Shown in pieces: positions 8,634 to 18,569 of a stretch of 64,000 nucleotides of DNA; within the stretch, counting starts at the first letter, position 1, and each line of letters starts with the position of its first letter. The stretch spans positions 169,270-233,269 of the forward strand of contig JBFLKU010000012.1 in the NCBI GenBank assembly GCA_040883315.1, read 5' to 3'. The translations under genes were made by a program, and so were the position numbers. Below the pieces are notes generated by a model. It saw only the letters and a program-made list of their open reading frames with translations. It made no database searches and was not told the origin of the DNA. The DNA is from JAFGUF01 sp040883315. GTDB taxonomy: Bacteria; Bacillota; Clostridia; Christensenellales; UMGS416.

Positions 8634-9212
8634 ATGCTCCTTATTATGATTTGGACATTCTTTAAAATAGGACTGTTTACCATAGGCGGCGGCTACGCCA
8701 TGATACCTCTTATTTCAGAAGAGCTGGTATCTCACGGCTGGATGACACCTACAGAGGTGACAGACATCATAGCAATTGCAAAAATGACACCGGGGCCATT
8801 TGCAGTAAACACTGCCACATTCGCAGGAATGAAATTATATGGTTTTGCAGGTGCTCTTGCATGCACATTCGGTGTTATCCTCCCCTCATTAATAATCACA
8901 CTTATTGTAGCAAAGTTTTTTTTCAACTTTCAAAATATGAAAATAGTAAAAGGAATGCTCAAAGGAATACGCCCTACTGTTGTGGCATTGATAGCCAGTG
9001 CAATTGTAACGGTTTCATTAATAACATTATTCAATATTGACAGCTTGGAGCTGCTTTTAGCAAGCTTTATGAATATTGAAATGTTTTCGATAATTATTTT
9101 GGCAATATCATTAGTTTTGCTATTATGGAAAAAGATGCACCCGATTTTCGTTATATTTATTGCTGGTGCAGCCGGAATAGTATTCTATCAGATATTGCCC
9201 GCATTTATATAA
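8634..9212 (+). CDS. Chromate transporter, second half
   Basis: The 192-residue partner of the preceding CHR protein. It carries the same I-G-G-G-Y-A-M-I-P-L-I motif and a M-T-P-G-P-F near residue 48. The start at 8634 is chosen because AAGGAGGAG lies 8 nt before it; an earlier in-frame ATG at 8595 falls inside the first half and lacks such a site. The two genes are separated by only 1 nt, so they are cotranscribed and probably form a heterodimer with inverted topology. Confidence 0.9.
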   Translation: MLLIMIWTFFKIGLFTIGGGYAMIPLISEELVSHGWMTPTEVTDIIAIAKMTPGPFAVNTATFAGMKLYGFAGALACTFGVILPSLIITLIVAKFFFNFQNMKIVKGMLKGIRPTVVALIASAIVTVSLITLFNIDSLELLLASFMNIEMFSIIILAISLVLLLWKKMHPIFVIFIAGAAGIVFYQILPAFI

Positions 9213-9234
9213 ATAAACGAAGAGGAGGCTATTT

Positions 9235-11055
9235 ATGAAGAAATTTTTTATGTTACCGCTGTGTGCTATCATTGTTTTCTCTGCTTTTGCAGGGTGCAGC
9301 AGTCAGCAGCCTGAACCTGAAGTGACCAGTGAACCAACTCTAGTCCCTGAAACCGAAAGCCTAGATGACTCCATAAAGGCTATCATGGCTGAAATGACCC
9401 TTGAAGACAAGGCTGGTCAGATGGTTCAAGCTGCACTTTATGCAGTTCAACCGAGTGATGTTGGTGAGTATGGGCTTGGCTCTGTTTTAAGCGGCGGAGG
9501 CAATTCTGTCGGCAGAGGCACACAAAAAGACTGGGTTGATTTAATTGAGTCTTTCCAAGAGTATGCACTATCCAGAGACGTTCCCATCCCTATAATCTAT
9601 GGTTTGGATGCAGTGCATGGCAATGTACTAATAAAAGACCCTATTATTTTTCCACATAATATAGGTCTGGGTGCAGCAAACGATCCAGAGCTAATGGGCA
9701 AAATGGGTGAAATAATTGCACAGGAAATGAGATACGCAGGCGTGCACTGGAATTTTGGCCCGTGTGTGGCATTGGCCATGGATCCCCGGTGGGGCAGAAC
9801 ATACGAGAGTATGTCTACAGATATTGAAATTATATCGAGCCTATCGTCTGCCTACACCAAAGGAATGCAGGAATATGATATCATTGCCTGCGCAAAGCAC
9901 TACATGGGCGACGGCGGAACAGAATACGGCACAGGTCAGATGGCACCGCTGGATAGAGGCGACGTAGTGATGACAGATGAAGAATTCGAAAATACATTTC
10001 TTGCTCCATATGAGCAATTAGTCAACGATGGTGTGTATACAGTGATGGTTTCATTTTCCAGCATAAACGGTGTTAAAATGCACGAGAATAAACATTACAT
10101 TACAGATGTACTAAAAGGCGAACTAGGATTTCAAGGCCTTGTGATTTCGGACTGGGAAGGTCATCAGCTGATAGAAAGTGCTAGATACAATGATAAAGTT
10201 GCAAAAGCCATAAATGCCGGTATAGACATGTTGATGGAGCCTGAAGACTGGAAAATGGCTATAGAAGCTATAGTAGATGAAACAAACAAAGGCAACATTC
10301 CTATGGAGCGTATAGATGATGCGGTATACAGGATATTATGGGTTAAATTCCAAATTGGTCTTTTTGATAATCCGTTACCCAGCACAGACTATGAAGTGCG
10401 TACAGATGAAAACATAGCTGTAGCACAGGAGCTGGTGGAAAAATCATGCGTATTGCTGAAGAACGAAAATGGCCTGCTGCCAATCAAAGAAGGTACAAAA
10501 GTCTTTATTACAGGTCCTGTAACGGATGATATCGGAGCTCAATGCGGCGGCTGGACAAAATCTTGGCAAGGAAGCATTGGAAAAGTAACCCACGGCACTA
10601 CTTTGCTTGAAGGCTTGGACTTTTTGAAAGAAGAAAAAAATATTGAAATAATCACAGATATAAATAGAATCGGCGAAGCAGACATGATGATTATAGCCAT
10701 CGGCGAAATTCCCTATGCCGAATGGGAAGGCGACAGCGAAGATATGTCTATAACCGGAAGACTAGCACTCGCGAAAAATATCGATGCTATCGAGACGGCA
10801 AAGAATGCTGGTCTGCCTGTAGTCGCTGTTATTTTCGCAGGCAGAAATGTGATGATAACAGATTATATTGATGATTGGGACTCTGTTGTAATGGCTTATC
10901 TTCCAGGAACAGAAGGTCAAGGAATTGCAAATCTTTTGTTAGGTGATGCACAGTTCTCAGGAAAGCTTTCAATGCCTTGGTACAAAACAGTTGAAGATAT
11001 CAAAAAAGAAAACCCCGAATTACTATTTGATTTCGGCTATGGATTGACGTATTAA
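9235..11055 (+). CDS. GH3 family glycoside hydrolase lipoprotein
   Basis: A 606-residue extracellular lipoprotein of glycoside hydrolase family 3, probably a beta-glucosidase or beta-glucan exohydrolase. The lipobox A-F-A-G-C places the lipidated Cys at 21, followed by a Glu/Pro/Thr linker. The K-H-Y substrate-binding segment is near 221-223, and the nucleophile Asp306 lies in V-I-S-D-W-E-G. The second alpha/beta domain with the acid/base Glu follows (A-E-W-E-G-D region). The protein ends at F-G-Y-G-L-T-Y, so there is no fibronectin-like C-terminal domain. It has good AGGAGG and is the last gene of the ftsB-like run. Confidence 0.92.
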   Translation: MKKFFMLPLCAIIVFSAFAGCSSQQPEPEVTSEPTLVPETESLDDSIKAIMAEMTLEDKAGQMVQAALYAVQPSDVGEYGLGSVLSGGGNSVGRGTQKDWVDLIESFQEYALSRDVPIPIIYGLDAVHGNVLIKDPIIFPHNIGLGAANDPELMGKMGEIIAQEMRYAGVHWNFGPCVALAMDPRWGRTYESMSTDIEIISSLSSAYTKGMQEYDIIACAKHYMGDGGTEYGTGQMAPLDRGDVVMTDEEFENTFLAPYEQLVNDGVYTVMVSFSSINGVKMHENKHYITDVLKGELGFQGLVISDWEGHQLIESARYNDKVAKAINAGIDMLMEPEDWKMAIEAIVDETNKGNIPMERIDDAVYRILWVKFQIGLFDNPLPSTDYEVRTDENIAVAQELVEKSCVLLKNENGLLPIKEGTKVFITGPVTDDIGAQCGGWTKSWQGSIGKVTHGTTLLEGLDFLKEEKNIEIITDINRIGEADMMIIAIGEIPYAEWEGDSEDMSITGRLALAKNIDAIETAKNAGLPVVAVIFAGRNVMITDYIDDWDSVVMAYLPGTEGQGIANLLLGDAQFSGKLSMPWYKTVEDIKKENPELLFDFGYGLTY

Positions 11056-11066
11056 TGATACTTGCA

Positions 11067-11096
11067 AAAGCACTTCTTATGAAGTGCTTTTTTTAT
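11067..11096 (+). terminator. Rho-independent terminator after the GH3 gene
   Basis: The stem AAAGCACTTC / GAAGTGCTTT with loop TTAT is followed by a run of T. The hairpin extends over the last codons of the convergent glycerate kinase gene (stop at 11077), so that gene's C-terminus K-S-T-S is encoded inside the terminator. Confidence 0.85.
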
Positions 11097-12222
11097 TAGT
11101 CAGTTTTATTAATTCAAATATATTCCTAGAAAGCTGTGATAGCAGAATGTCAGCCTTGTCTAAGCATTCTGCCATTCTCATAGGTCTATCTGGCAAAGTG
11201 AAAATAGCGTCAACTCCAATATCATAAACCTTATCAAATCCTTCGCCTACAGCTCCAGCCACAGCTATTACTGGTATACCCTGTTTCTTTGCGTGCTTTG
11301 CTACTCCATAAATAACTTTACCATATGCAGATTGGCTATCTATTCTGCCCTCCCCGGTTATTATAATATCTGCACCTTTTATTCTTTCTTCAAAGTTTTT
11401 AATCTTTATTACTGCATCTATGCCGCTCGTCAGCTTCGCACCGCAAAACCCCATTAGTGCAGCTCCCATTCCGCCAGCCGCACCCGCCCCAGGCTGTCTG
11501 GATATTTCACTATCAAATAGTTCATTTATCTTTTCTTCGTAGTGCAGCATTCCTTCTTCCAGAATATTCAGTGTTTCTTTGCTGCCGCCTTTTTGCATAC
11601 CATATACATAGGTTGCACCTGATTCTCCGGTCAGAGTATTTTCGACATCACACATTACAGTTATTTCACTGCATCTCAATCTACTGTCTAGATTATCTAT
11701 ACTTATTCTATTTATTTCTATCAATTTTTCACCGCATCCATTTTTAATCAAATCGTCTTCTATATCAAAGAATTCAGCTCCAAGTGCCTGCATTGCTCCC
11801 ATGCCTCCGTCGTTTGTGGCACTTCCGCCGATACCAATCAATATCTTTCTATATCCCGCATCAAGTACATTTTTTATCATCTGTCCCGTTCCAAAGCTTG
11901 TTGTCTTTAGTGGGTTTCTTTGATTGATGCCTATCAGCGTAAGTCCGCTGCAAGATGCCATCTCTATAATTGCCGTATCGCCTATTATGCCATATTCTGC
12001 TGAAATCTCTTCGCCAAGGGGATTCAAAACCGTACATGTTCTTTTCTCTCCATCGCTGCCAAAAAGCATTGCATCTATTGTTCCCTCGCCGCCATCGGCT
12101 ATTGGTATGCCAATAACATCTGCATCTGCAAATGTTTTCAGTGCTTCTTTTTTCATTATATTAATTACATCAATTGAGCTTAAAGAGCCTTTAAATGAAT
12201 CTGGTGCAATTACAATCTTCAT
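11077..12222 (-). CDS. Glycerate kinase
   Basis: Phosphorylates D-glycerate (GarK/GlxK family, giving 2- or 3-phosphoglycerate). The 381-residue protein has the family motifs D-S-F-K-G-S-L near the start, A-D-G-G-E-G-T near residue 44, G-I-G-G-S-A-T-N-D-G-G near 130, G-A-A-G-G-M-G near 250 and G-E-G-R-I-D near 293. AAGGAAAT precedes the ATG. It stands alone between gdhA and the GH3 gene. A CdaR-like regulator of the type that often controls glycerate kinases lies far away at 33.9 kb, so a link is only possible. Confidence 0.93.
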   Translation of the reverse strand: MKIVIAPDSFKGSLSSIDVINIMKKEALKTFADADVIGIPIADGGEGTIDAMLFGSDGEKRTCTVLNPLGEEISAEYGIIGDTAIIEMASCSGLTLIGINQRNPLKTTSFGTGQMIKNVLDAGYRKILIGIGGSATNDGGMGAMQALGAEFFDIEDDLIKNGCGEKLIEINRISIDNLDSRLRCSEITVMCDVENTLTGESGATYVYGMQKGGSKETLNILEEGMLHYEEKINELFDSEISRQPGAGAAGGMGAALMGFCGAKLTSGIDAVIKIKNFEERIKGADIIITGEGRIDSQSAYGKVIYGVAKHAKKQGIPVIAVAGAVGEGFDKVYDIGVDAIFTLPDRPMRMAECLDKADILLSQLSRNIFELIKLTNKKSTS

Positions 12223-12366
12223 ATCTATATTTCCTTGTAGGTCGTTTTATGTGCTTAATCTGCCAAAATAAAAATCAGGGCTCTCATCTCACCGTATATA
12301 ACAGCAATCAGAAAACCCCCAAATATTTAATTTTTATAATAATATTATAATCTGTTTATTGCCACG

Positions 12367-13701
12367 TCAAACAATGCCCTGTGCATACATCGCCTCTGCA
12401 ACCTTTAAAAATCCTGCTATGTTCGCCCCCAGCATCAGATTGTCTTCATATCCATATTTTTTTGCTGCCTCACTGGACGAATCATATATCTGCTTCATTA
12501 TCTGCTGCAGTTTAGTGTCTACTTCCTCAAATGTCCATTGATATCTCATGCTGTTTTGGCTCATCTCCAGTGCAGATGTTGCCACGCCTCCTGCATTGGC
12601 TGCCTTTCCCGGGCCATATATCACCTGGTTTTTCAAAAGTACCTCTATTGCTTCCGGTGTGCACGGCATGTTTGCTCCTTCACCTACCGCAATGCATCCG
12701 TTTTTCACCAAGGTCTCTGCGGATGCTTTGTCCATTTCGTTTTGCGTAGCACATGGCAGTGCAATATCGCATTTTATGTTCCATATGCCCAAGCATCCGT
12801 CTTTATATTCTGCATGGGGATAATACTTTATGTATTCGCTGCAGCGTTTCCTCTCCACTTCTTTTATGCGTTTCATCACCTCTAGGTCAATCCCGTTCGG
12901 GTCGTATATATACCCAGTGGAGTCGCTTAATGCCACCACTTTTCCGCCCAGCTGAGTTGCCTTCTCAGTAGCATATAGTGCTACGTTGCCAGAGCCGGAA
13001 ATAACCACTGTAGCGTCTTTAAAAGACTTGCCTTTGGCATTTAGGGCATTCTCCATAAAGTAGCAGCATCCGTATCCTGTGGCCTGCGTCCGCACAAGAC
13101 TGCCGCCCCACGTCAGCCCCTTTCCTGTCAGCACGCCTGTAAATTCATTCCGCACTTTTTTATACATGCCAAACATATATCCAATCTCTCTGCCGCCTAC
13201 CCCGATGTCGCCGGCAGGCACATCCGTATCTTTTCCTATATGCCTTTGCAATTCTAAAAAGAAGCTTTGGCAGAATCTCATTATCTCGCCGTCCGATTTG
13301 CCCTTAGGGTCAAAATCCGATCCGCCCTTGCCGCCGCCTATAGGAAGCCCTGTAAGTGAATTTTTGAAAATCTGTTCGAATCCTAAAAATTTGATAATAC
13401 TTAAATTGACAGACGGGTGAAACCTAAGCCCGCCTTTATATGGTCCGAGAGCACTGTTGAACTGAACTCTAAATCCCCTGTTCACGTGTACCACTCCCTC
13501 GTCATCCACCCACGGCACACGAAATATTATCTGCCTCTCCGGCTCCACCAACCTTTCGAATATGCCTGCATCCACCCACTCAGGGTGCATCTTAGCAACT
13601 GGTTCAAGTGTTTCCAGCACTTCTTTCACGGCTTGGTGAAATTCGTTTTCTCCTGGGTTTCGCCTCTCGACTTGGTCCATGACTTTTGAAAGAATCTTCA
13701 T
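12367..13701 (-). CDS. gdhA: NADP-type glutamate dehydrogenase
   Basis: Reversible amination of 2-oxoglutarate to glutamate, cytoplasmic hexamer. The 444-residue length fits the hexameric bacterial class. Visible are the glutamate-binding and catalytic region P-I-G-G-G-K-G-G-S-D-F (about 120-130), the V-P-A-G-D-I-G-V-G-G-R-E segment near 165, and the Rossmann motif G-S-G-N-V-A near 237. The coenzyme choice is inferred from overall similarity to the NADP form. Start: ATG at 13701 after GGGGGT. A TATAAT at 13749-13744 upstream is a probable -10 box. Confidence 0.94.
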   Translation of the reverse strand: MKILSKVMDQVERRNPGENEFHQAVKEVLETLEPVAKMHPEWVDAGIFERLVEPERQIIFRVPWVDDEGVVHVNRGFRVQFNSALGPYKGGLRFHPSVNLSIIKFLGFEQIFKNSLTGLPIGGGKGGSDFDPKGKSDGEIMRFCQSFFLELQRHIGKDTDVPAGDIGVGGREIGYMFGMYKKVRNEFTGVLTGKGLTWGGSLVRTQATGYGCCYFMENALNAKGKSFKDATVVISGSGNVALYATEKATQLGGKVVALSDSTGYIYDPNGIDLEVMKRIKEVERKRCSEYIKYYPHAEYKDGCLGIWNIKCDIALPCATQNEMDKASAETLVKNGCIAVGEGANMPCTPEAIEVLLKNQVIYGPGKAANAGGVATSALEMSQNSMRYQWTFEEVDTKLQQIMKQIYDSSSEAAKKYGYEDNLMLGANIAGFLKVAEAMYAQGIV

Positions 13702-13816
13702 ATCAGTACCCCCATATGCATATTTAATTGAAATATATACTAAATTATATCACTCGCCATTATCATTGTATATATTTTCTATTTACTCCTTTATTTAATA
13801 ATCAAATCTGCGCTTT

Positions 13817-16780
13817 CTACTTTATTTTATAAATTATTCCCTGTGAAGTACTTCCATCTATTTTCACAATGTAGGGTGATGTGCTGCGTATCAATTTCAC
13901 ATAATCAGTTTGTTTAATAACCTTTTCATTCCTCATCTTTTCCCAGCTGACAAAATCGTCCTCGCACAGTACATATCCTACATGAAAATACCCCATATTC
14001 AATGATGTAAGATTATGATAGAAATGGCTGCCTAGCGAGGGCTCTGCCTGCAGGGTTTTCTTTTCATGCTCAATCACAATCCTTGCCTGCGACATCTGCG
14101 ACCATACCAATGGTATGCCTAGCCATCTGTCATACGTGCCCAGCCTGCCAAAGCCAATTAGTATACATTTTCTACTTTCGTCATATAATATCCTGTTCAG
14201 CTCCTCTATCTCTTTTGCAATAGTCATGGTATCTTCAATACGGAATTTATCCGGATCAACATATATAATATCGTATATATCTTCATAGAGTCCATTGCCA
14301 ATAGTATGGCAGCTGCGCACCAATGAATTTTGTATATTTTCTTCTGTTATTTTTGTCTGCACCTGCTCTTTGCCCACCACCATGGGCCTGACCTGAAGAC
14401 AATAAAATTCTTTTGGCTTTTGCTCATCTTCCGGGAAATTCGCTGCAAATTCTATTTCTACATCGCATCCAAAAGCCTGCCTTCCAAGGTGTAGAATATC
14501 TTTAATAATCGAATTTATCTCCACTCTGTTTTGCTTTAAAATAGGTGCAAATGTTATCAGCTTTGCTCCTTCAACATTCACATTGTCTATTATCCTGTCG
14601 TTTTGTGCAGAGTATGTAGACGCTGTATATTCCAGCGTTCCGTCTTCTAGTGCCTGCATCAGCGGAAGCGTAGTGTAGCATCTGGATTCTCTTATGGAGT
14701 ATTCGTGCATATTGTCATCATTTTCCGCTTCTTTTTGCATGTCGAGTGCATAAAAAGACGACTGAAGCTTTTCCAAAAATTCCTTCGGGCCTGAATAAGG
14801 AGGAGGCTTTTTGGGGTATGCCGGGCAGTATCTATACACTTTGCCGCCATCTGACACTATCTTCCCAAAGCCCAGCGCCAAGCTGACGGTGCCCTCTTGT
14901 GGCTTCATGCTGCCATAAGGATAGAAATTGTATGACTGTGCCACACCTGAAAGCTGAGGATAGAAATATCTGCCGTGCTCTCTGCCCACCAGCTCCTGAA
15001 TAATAACTGCCATTTTTTCTTCTTCTATTCTCAGGTCAGCATTTTTGGCGTACTGCTTGGGAGAATTATAAAAAACAGAGCTATACACCAGCCTTATGCA
15101 GTCGTAGAGCTGGTTAAATCTCTTTTCTGTATCATCATCATTATTGGGGATAATATATGTATTATATATGCCTGCAAAGGGCAAAGTCTGGCTATCCTCC
15201 AGTATGCTGGACGACCTGACAGCCAAAGGCCTACTGACCATCTTAATCAGTCTTTTTATGTCTTGCTTTATCTTGTCCGGCAGCTCGTATTTCAAAAATT
15301 TTTTTGCAATTTTGTTTTCATCATTCGTGCTCATTGCAAATTCATACAATTTATTTTTCTCTACAAAGTCCTCAAACACATCAGAGCAAATAACGAAAGA
15401 CATCGGCGACAAAACATTAATACCTGAATATTTTTCTCCCAGATTATTTTGCTTTACCAAATGATTTATAAACGCTATTCCCCTCGCCTTTCCTCCTAGT
15501 GATCCCGTTCCTATTTTAAGAAAAGCATTCTTTGTGCCCTGCGATACGGACTCGAAATCCAATATGGTGCCTGTTCTATATTTTTTGATATATGATTGTA
15601 TCTTTTTTAATATTATTCCTCGAAGTTCTTCCAAATCGGTATATTTTCTTATGTCGATAGAACGAAGTTCATTGGCTATTTCAAATGCGGTTCTTGCCCT
15701 AAACCATGTGGAAAAGTGATTGTGAAGCCCGTGATAATACAAGCTGGCAGAAGGGATTTTTTTTACTTGATATATAAACTCATCTATATCCAGTGCCTTG
15801 CCTAGTACTTCCCCATTGGCGTATCTGAATACAAACTCGCCAAAGCCGTATTCATCTAGAATAGATTTTCTAATATCATATAGCAGATTTGGCGAATTCT
15901 TATCAAGGAAGTTCACCTTCATGTCCGCTGCCTTTTGCTTGTTCTCAATTTCTTCCGATTGTATCAATAGAGGAATCTCTGATATAGTCTGCTTGATTTT
16001 TTTAATCAATTCAAACCCTGCATTCGCATCTATTTTGCCGTCCTTAGGAAATCCAGCATCGGTGATAACACCAAGCAGATTGTCCTTGTGCTCATTTACT
16101 GCATCCATTGCCTCTTCGTAAGTCTCTGCAAGGATTATTTTGGGTCTGGCACGCACACGAAGCAGCTTGTTTGCGGCACTTTCTGCATGCACCACCAGAT
16201 ATCTGGTCTGTTTCATTATTTCCGTATAAATAATTGATAAAAACTGCGAAAAATAAACGGGCGAATCTTCCACCACCAGAATCACCTGTATGCCCTGTGC
16301 GCAGTCATTTACAAGGTTCTTTTTGTCTTCCACATACTTTATTATAGCCAGCAGTATCTTGCTTTCGCCGGACCAGTGGAATATCCTGTCTATGCTTTCG
16401 TCTTCTCGTACTTTTTTTATTATTTCTGGGGATAGTCTCTCGTAGGAGAGCATTACAATAGGAATATTTGCGTACTTCGCCTTGACTTGATGGCAGAATT
16501 CAAACACGTCCATTTCGCCAATACGTGACATGGTGATAACCAAGTCATATGAGCGCAAGCTTAATGCATCAAACGCATCCTCTGCGCAATTTACACTTTT
16601 AATTCTAGGGACATAATATATGCTTAAATCGTAGTATTCGTTGTATATTCGCTCTGCCAGCCTGCCGTCCTCTTCCAGAACAAATCCATCGTAGTCTGTG
16701 GACACTATTAAAATCTCTCTCACCCGAAATTTCATCAGGTCATGAAAGCTTAATTGACCGGCTCCGTTTGAATTCTCCAT
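13817..16780 (-). CDS. Receiver plus PEP/pyruvate-binding domain protein
   Basis: A 987-residue multidomain protein. Residues about 16-150 and 160-310 look like two receiver folds (I-L-I-V-S-T-D-Y-D and I-L-V-V-E-D-S-P starts, and D-L-V-I-T-M-S-R). From about 425 comes a PPDK/PEP-synthase ATP-grasp domain, with G-S-L-G-G-K-A-R-G near 430 and P-L-A-V-R-S-S-S-I near 513. The swivelling phosphohistidine domain and the C-terminal PEP barrel of real PEP synthase are absent. It is therefore unlikely to make PEP on its own; a sensory or protein-phosphorylating role is possible. It stands alone with AAAGGTGG before the ATG. Confidence 0.85.
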   Translation of the reverse strand: MENSNGAGQLSFHDLMKFRVREILIVSTDYDGFVLEEDGRLAERIYNEYYDLSIYYVPRIKSVNCAEDAFDALSLRSYDLVITMSRIGEMDVFEFCHQVKAKYANIPIVMLSYERLSPEIIKKVREDESIDRIFHWSGESKILLAIIKYVEDKKNLVNDCAQGIQVILVVEDSPVYFSQFLSIIYTEIMKQTRYLVVHAESAANKLLRVRARPKIILAETYEEAMDAVNEHKDNLLGVITDAGFPKDGKIDANAGFELIKKIKQTISEIPLLIQSEEIENKQKAADMKVNFLDKNSPNLLYDIRKSILDEYGFGEFVFRYANGEVLGKALDIDEFIYQVKKIPSASLYYHGLHNHFSTWFRARTAFEIANELRSIDIRKYTDLEELRGIILKKIQSYIKKYRTGTILDFESVSQGTKNAFLKIGTGSLGGKARGIAFINHLVKQNNLGEKYSGINVLSPMSFVICSDVFEDFVEKNKLYEFAMSTNDENKIAKKFLKYELPDKIKQDIKRLIKMVSRPLAVRSSSILEDSQTLPFAGIYNTYIIPNNDDDTEKRFNQLYDCIRLVYSSVFYNSPKQYAKNADLRIEEEKMAVIIQELVGREHGRYFYPQLSGVAQSYNFYPYGSMKPQEGTVSLALGFGKIVSDGGKVYRYCPAYPKKPPPYSGPKEFLEKLQSSFYALDMQKEAENDDNMHEYSIRESRCYTTLPLMQALEDGTLEYTASTYSAQNDRIIDNVNVEGAKLITFAPILKQNRVEINSIIKDILHLGRQAFGCDVEIEFAANFPEDEQKPKEFYCLQVRPMVVGKEQVQTKITEENIQNSLVRSCHTIGNGLYEDIYDIIYVDPDKFRIEDTMTIAKEIEELNRILYDESRKCILIGFGRLGTYDRWLGIPLVWSQMSQARIVIEHEKKTLQAEPSLGSHFYHNLTSLNMGYFHVGYVLCEDDFVSWEKMRNEKVIKQTDYVKLIRSTSPYIVKIDGSTSQGIIYKIK

Positions 16781-16874
16781 AATACCACCTTTAATTGTTC
16801 ATTAATATGGCTGCAATTATAATATAATACAAATTATCAAATCTTATTCAATTTTATTTAGTGCGAAATTTCAT

Positions 16875-17765
16875 CTAGCCTTTGCTGAGATAATATACAC
16901 CTTCTATTCGCTTCACAGCACTTCCGCCAAATAGTATATGAGTCGTCCCATCCTTGTCACACTTTCGCAGCTTGATATAATTTGGGTTCTTCATACTTGG
17001 TCCTTGCTCTATTGTGATGTCGCTTTTCCAAAGTTTATTCTTAAGTAGGTAATATCCAAATGCCGCATTCCCAGAGCCTGTAGCAGGGTCTTCAATGTAT
17101 CCGAAGGTAGGCGCAAACACTCTGGTTCTGTATGATGCCATTGCACTGGATGTTTCCTTTGTATGTATATGAATGATATCAATAGAGTTTTTAACACAGA
17201 AATCATTCAGTTCATCCAAATCAGGATTGATAGAGATACATTTGTCTATACTATTTATAGGAATGATTAGAGTCTTAAGTCCACCGTCAATTACATCTAT
17301 TGGTAAATCATCAGCTATGTTTTCCACGTCCGTTTTCAATGCTCTTGCCACATCATCCTTTTTAATGCAGCACTCCAAATATTTCGCCTCAGGTGCCATT
17401 ATGTATACTGCGTCTTCTTCATTTATTCTATTAAATACAGAGAGCTTGCCAGCATTTACATTTATAAATACTTCTTCTTTTTTACATAATTTCTCATCGT
17501 TTCTTATCTGGTCATACATTATAGCAATAGTAGCATGACCACAAAATTCTACTTCCCGTTCTGATGAATAATACTTCAGCGTGAATATTTCACCGTCTCT
17601 TTTCACATATCCTACCTCGCTGACAAACCCTTTCAATTCTTTAGCAATTTGAAGCATATCTTCATGCGATATAGCCACGTCTAGTTCAATGCAGCCGGCG
17701 GGATTACCGGATGATGTGCCATCTGTGAATGCATCTAATTTTTTAAAATTATATATCTTTATCAA
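16875..17765 (-). CDS. PhzF family isomerase/epimerase
   Basis: A 296-residue member of the PhzF/diaminopimelate-epimerase-like fold family. The active-site-type Glu50 (S-E-V-G-Y-V), the segment G-N-P-A-G near 20-24 and the signature E-D-P-A-T-G-S-G-N-A near 222-231 are present. The substrate is unknown; family members act on aromatic and amino-acid-like compounds. The start is a TTG at 17765 with GGAG upstream. It is 15 nt behind the permease of a FetAB-like exporter, so it is probably the third gene of that operon. Confidence 0.88.
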   Translation of the reverse strand: MIKIYNFKKLDAFTDGTSSGNPAGCIELDVAISHEDMLQIAKELKGFVSEVGYVKRDGEIFTLKYYSSEREVEFCGHATIAIMYDQIRNDEKLCKKEEVFINVNAGKLSVFNRINEEDAVYIMAPEAKYLECCIKKDDVARALKTDVENIADDLPIDVIDGGLKTLIIPINSIDKCISINPDLDELNDFCVKNSIDIIHIHTKETSSAMASYRTRVFAPTFGYIEDPATGSGNAAFGYYLLKNKLWKSDITIEQGPSMKNPNYIKLRKCDKDGTTHILFGGSAVKRIEGVYYLSKG

Positions 17766-17780
17766 GTTAAATCTCCTTGC

Positions 17781-18569
17781 CTACTTTGCGAAAATATCTT
17801 TTTTCAGCCTATCTCTTTTGTCAAAGGAAATGTTTGATGCTATTTTAAGCATCACAGCAATGCCTGTATACTGTAGAACAAATATTGCAATCATAATAAT
17901 TATTTGATAAGAAATCGCAGTCAGCGGCAGTGAGCCGCCCAGCATTTGTCCCGTCATCATGCCCGGCAAAGAAACCAAACCTATTGTCATCATGGAGGCA
18001 ATCGCCGGCTTCAGTGCGGACTCCATTGCATTTATAATATATGGCTTCACTGCCTGATATCTGGATGCTCCAAGCGATAGATACAGCAGATAGGTGTCCT
18101 CATTGTCCCTTAGTCCATTATACAGGGTACTAAAGCTGATAATTATAGAGCGCATGCAGTTGCCCAGCAGCATTCCACTCATAGTAATCAAATATCTTGC
18201 ATCAAATATATTATCCAGCTGCAAAACAACGCCTGTGAGCAAAAAAATCAATATAAATAGTGGTACGCCTGTTCCTGCTGCCAGCAACCAAATGAATTTA
18301 CTTTTTTTCAGCTTACAGGAGCTGGTTATGGTGAAAGAGCTGACAAAGACCATGATTGATATATATATTATATTCAGCCAAGGATAATTCCATTTAAACA
18401 AAAATTGGAGATATACCCCCACCAGTAATAGCTGAACTATCATTCTGATTATAGATATTACCATGCTTTTGTTTATGGAAAGGCCTATCAGCTTGTTTGA
18501 TATAAAAATGGGTATAATTAGTGCTAATAAAATTATTGCACCTACAGCGTTTACACTCTCAGCTCCCAT
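17781..18569 (-). CDS. fetB: FetB-like ABC exporter permease
   Basis: A 262-residue membrane protein with about seven helices of the YbbM/FetB family, which exports iron in E. coli. The conserved stretch M-L-L-G-N-C-M-R-S-I and L-S-L-G-A-S-R-Y-Q-A are typical, as is the G-L-V-S-L-P-G-M-M-T-G-Q-M-L-G-G segment. The gene has GGAGGT before the ATG and overlaps the ATPase gene by 11 nt. A role in iron or general metal tolerance is inferred from the E. coli family. Confidence 0.88.
   Translation of the reverse strand: MGAESVNAVGAIILLALIIPIFISNKLIGLSINKSMVISIIRMIVQLLLVGVYLQFLFKWNYPWLNIIYISIMVFVSSFTITSSCKLKKSKFIWLLAAGTGVPLFILIFLLTGVVLQLDNIFDARYLITMSGMLLGNCMRSIIISFSTLYNGLRDNEDTYLLYLSLGASRYQAVKPYIINAMESALKPAIASMMTIGLVSLPGMMTGQMLGGSLPLTAISYQIIIMIAIFVLQYTGIAVMLKIASNISFDKRDRLKKDIFAK

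Noticed and set aside
8595..9212. Longer second chromate transporter starting at 8595
   Set aside because: That start lies inside the first transporter gene and has no ribosome binding site. The ATG at 8634 has a strong one.
13817..16780. Genuine PEP synthase or pyruvate phosphate dikinase
   Set aside because: The phosphohistidine motif and the PEP-binding barrel are not present, and two receiver-like domains occupy the N-terminus.
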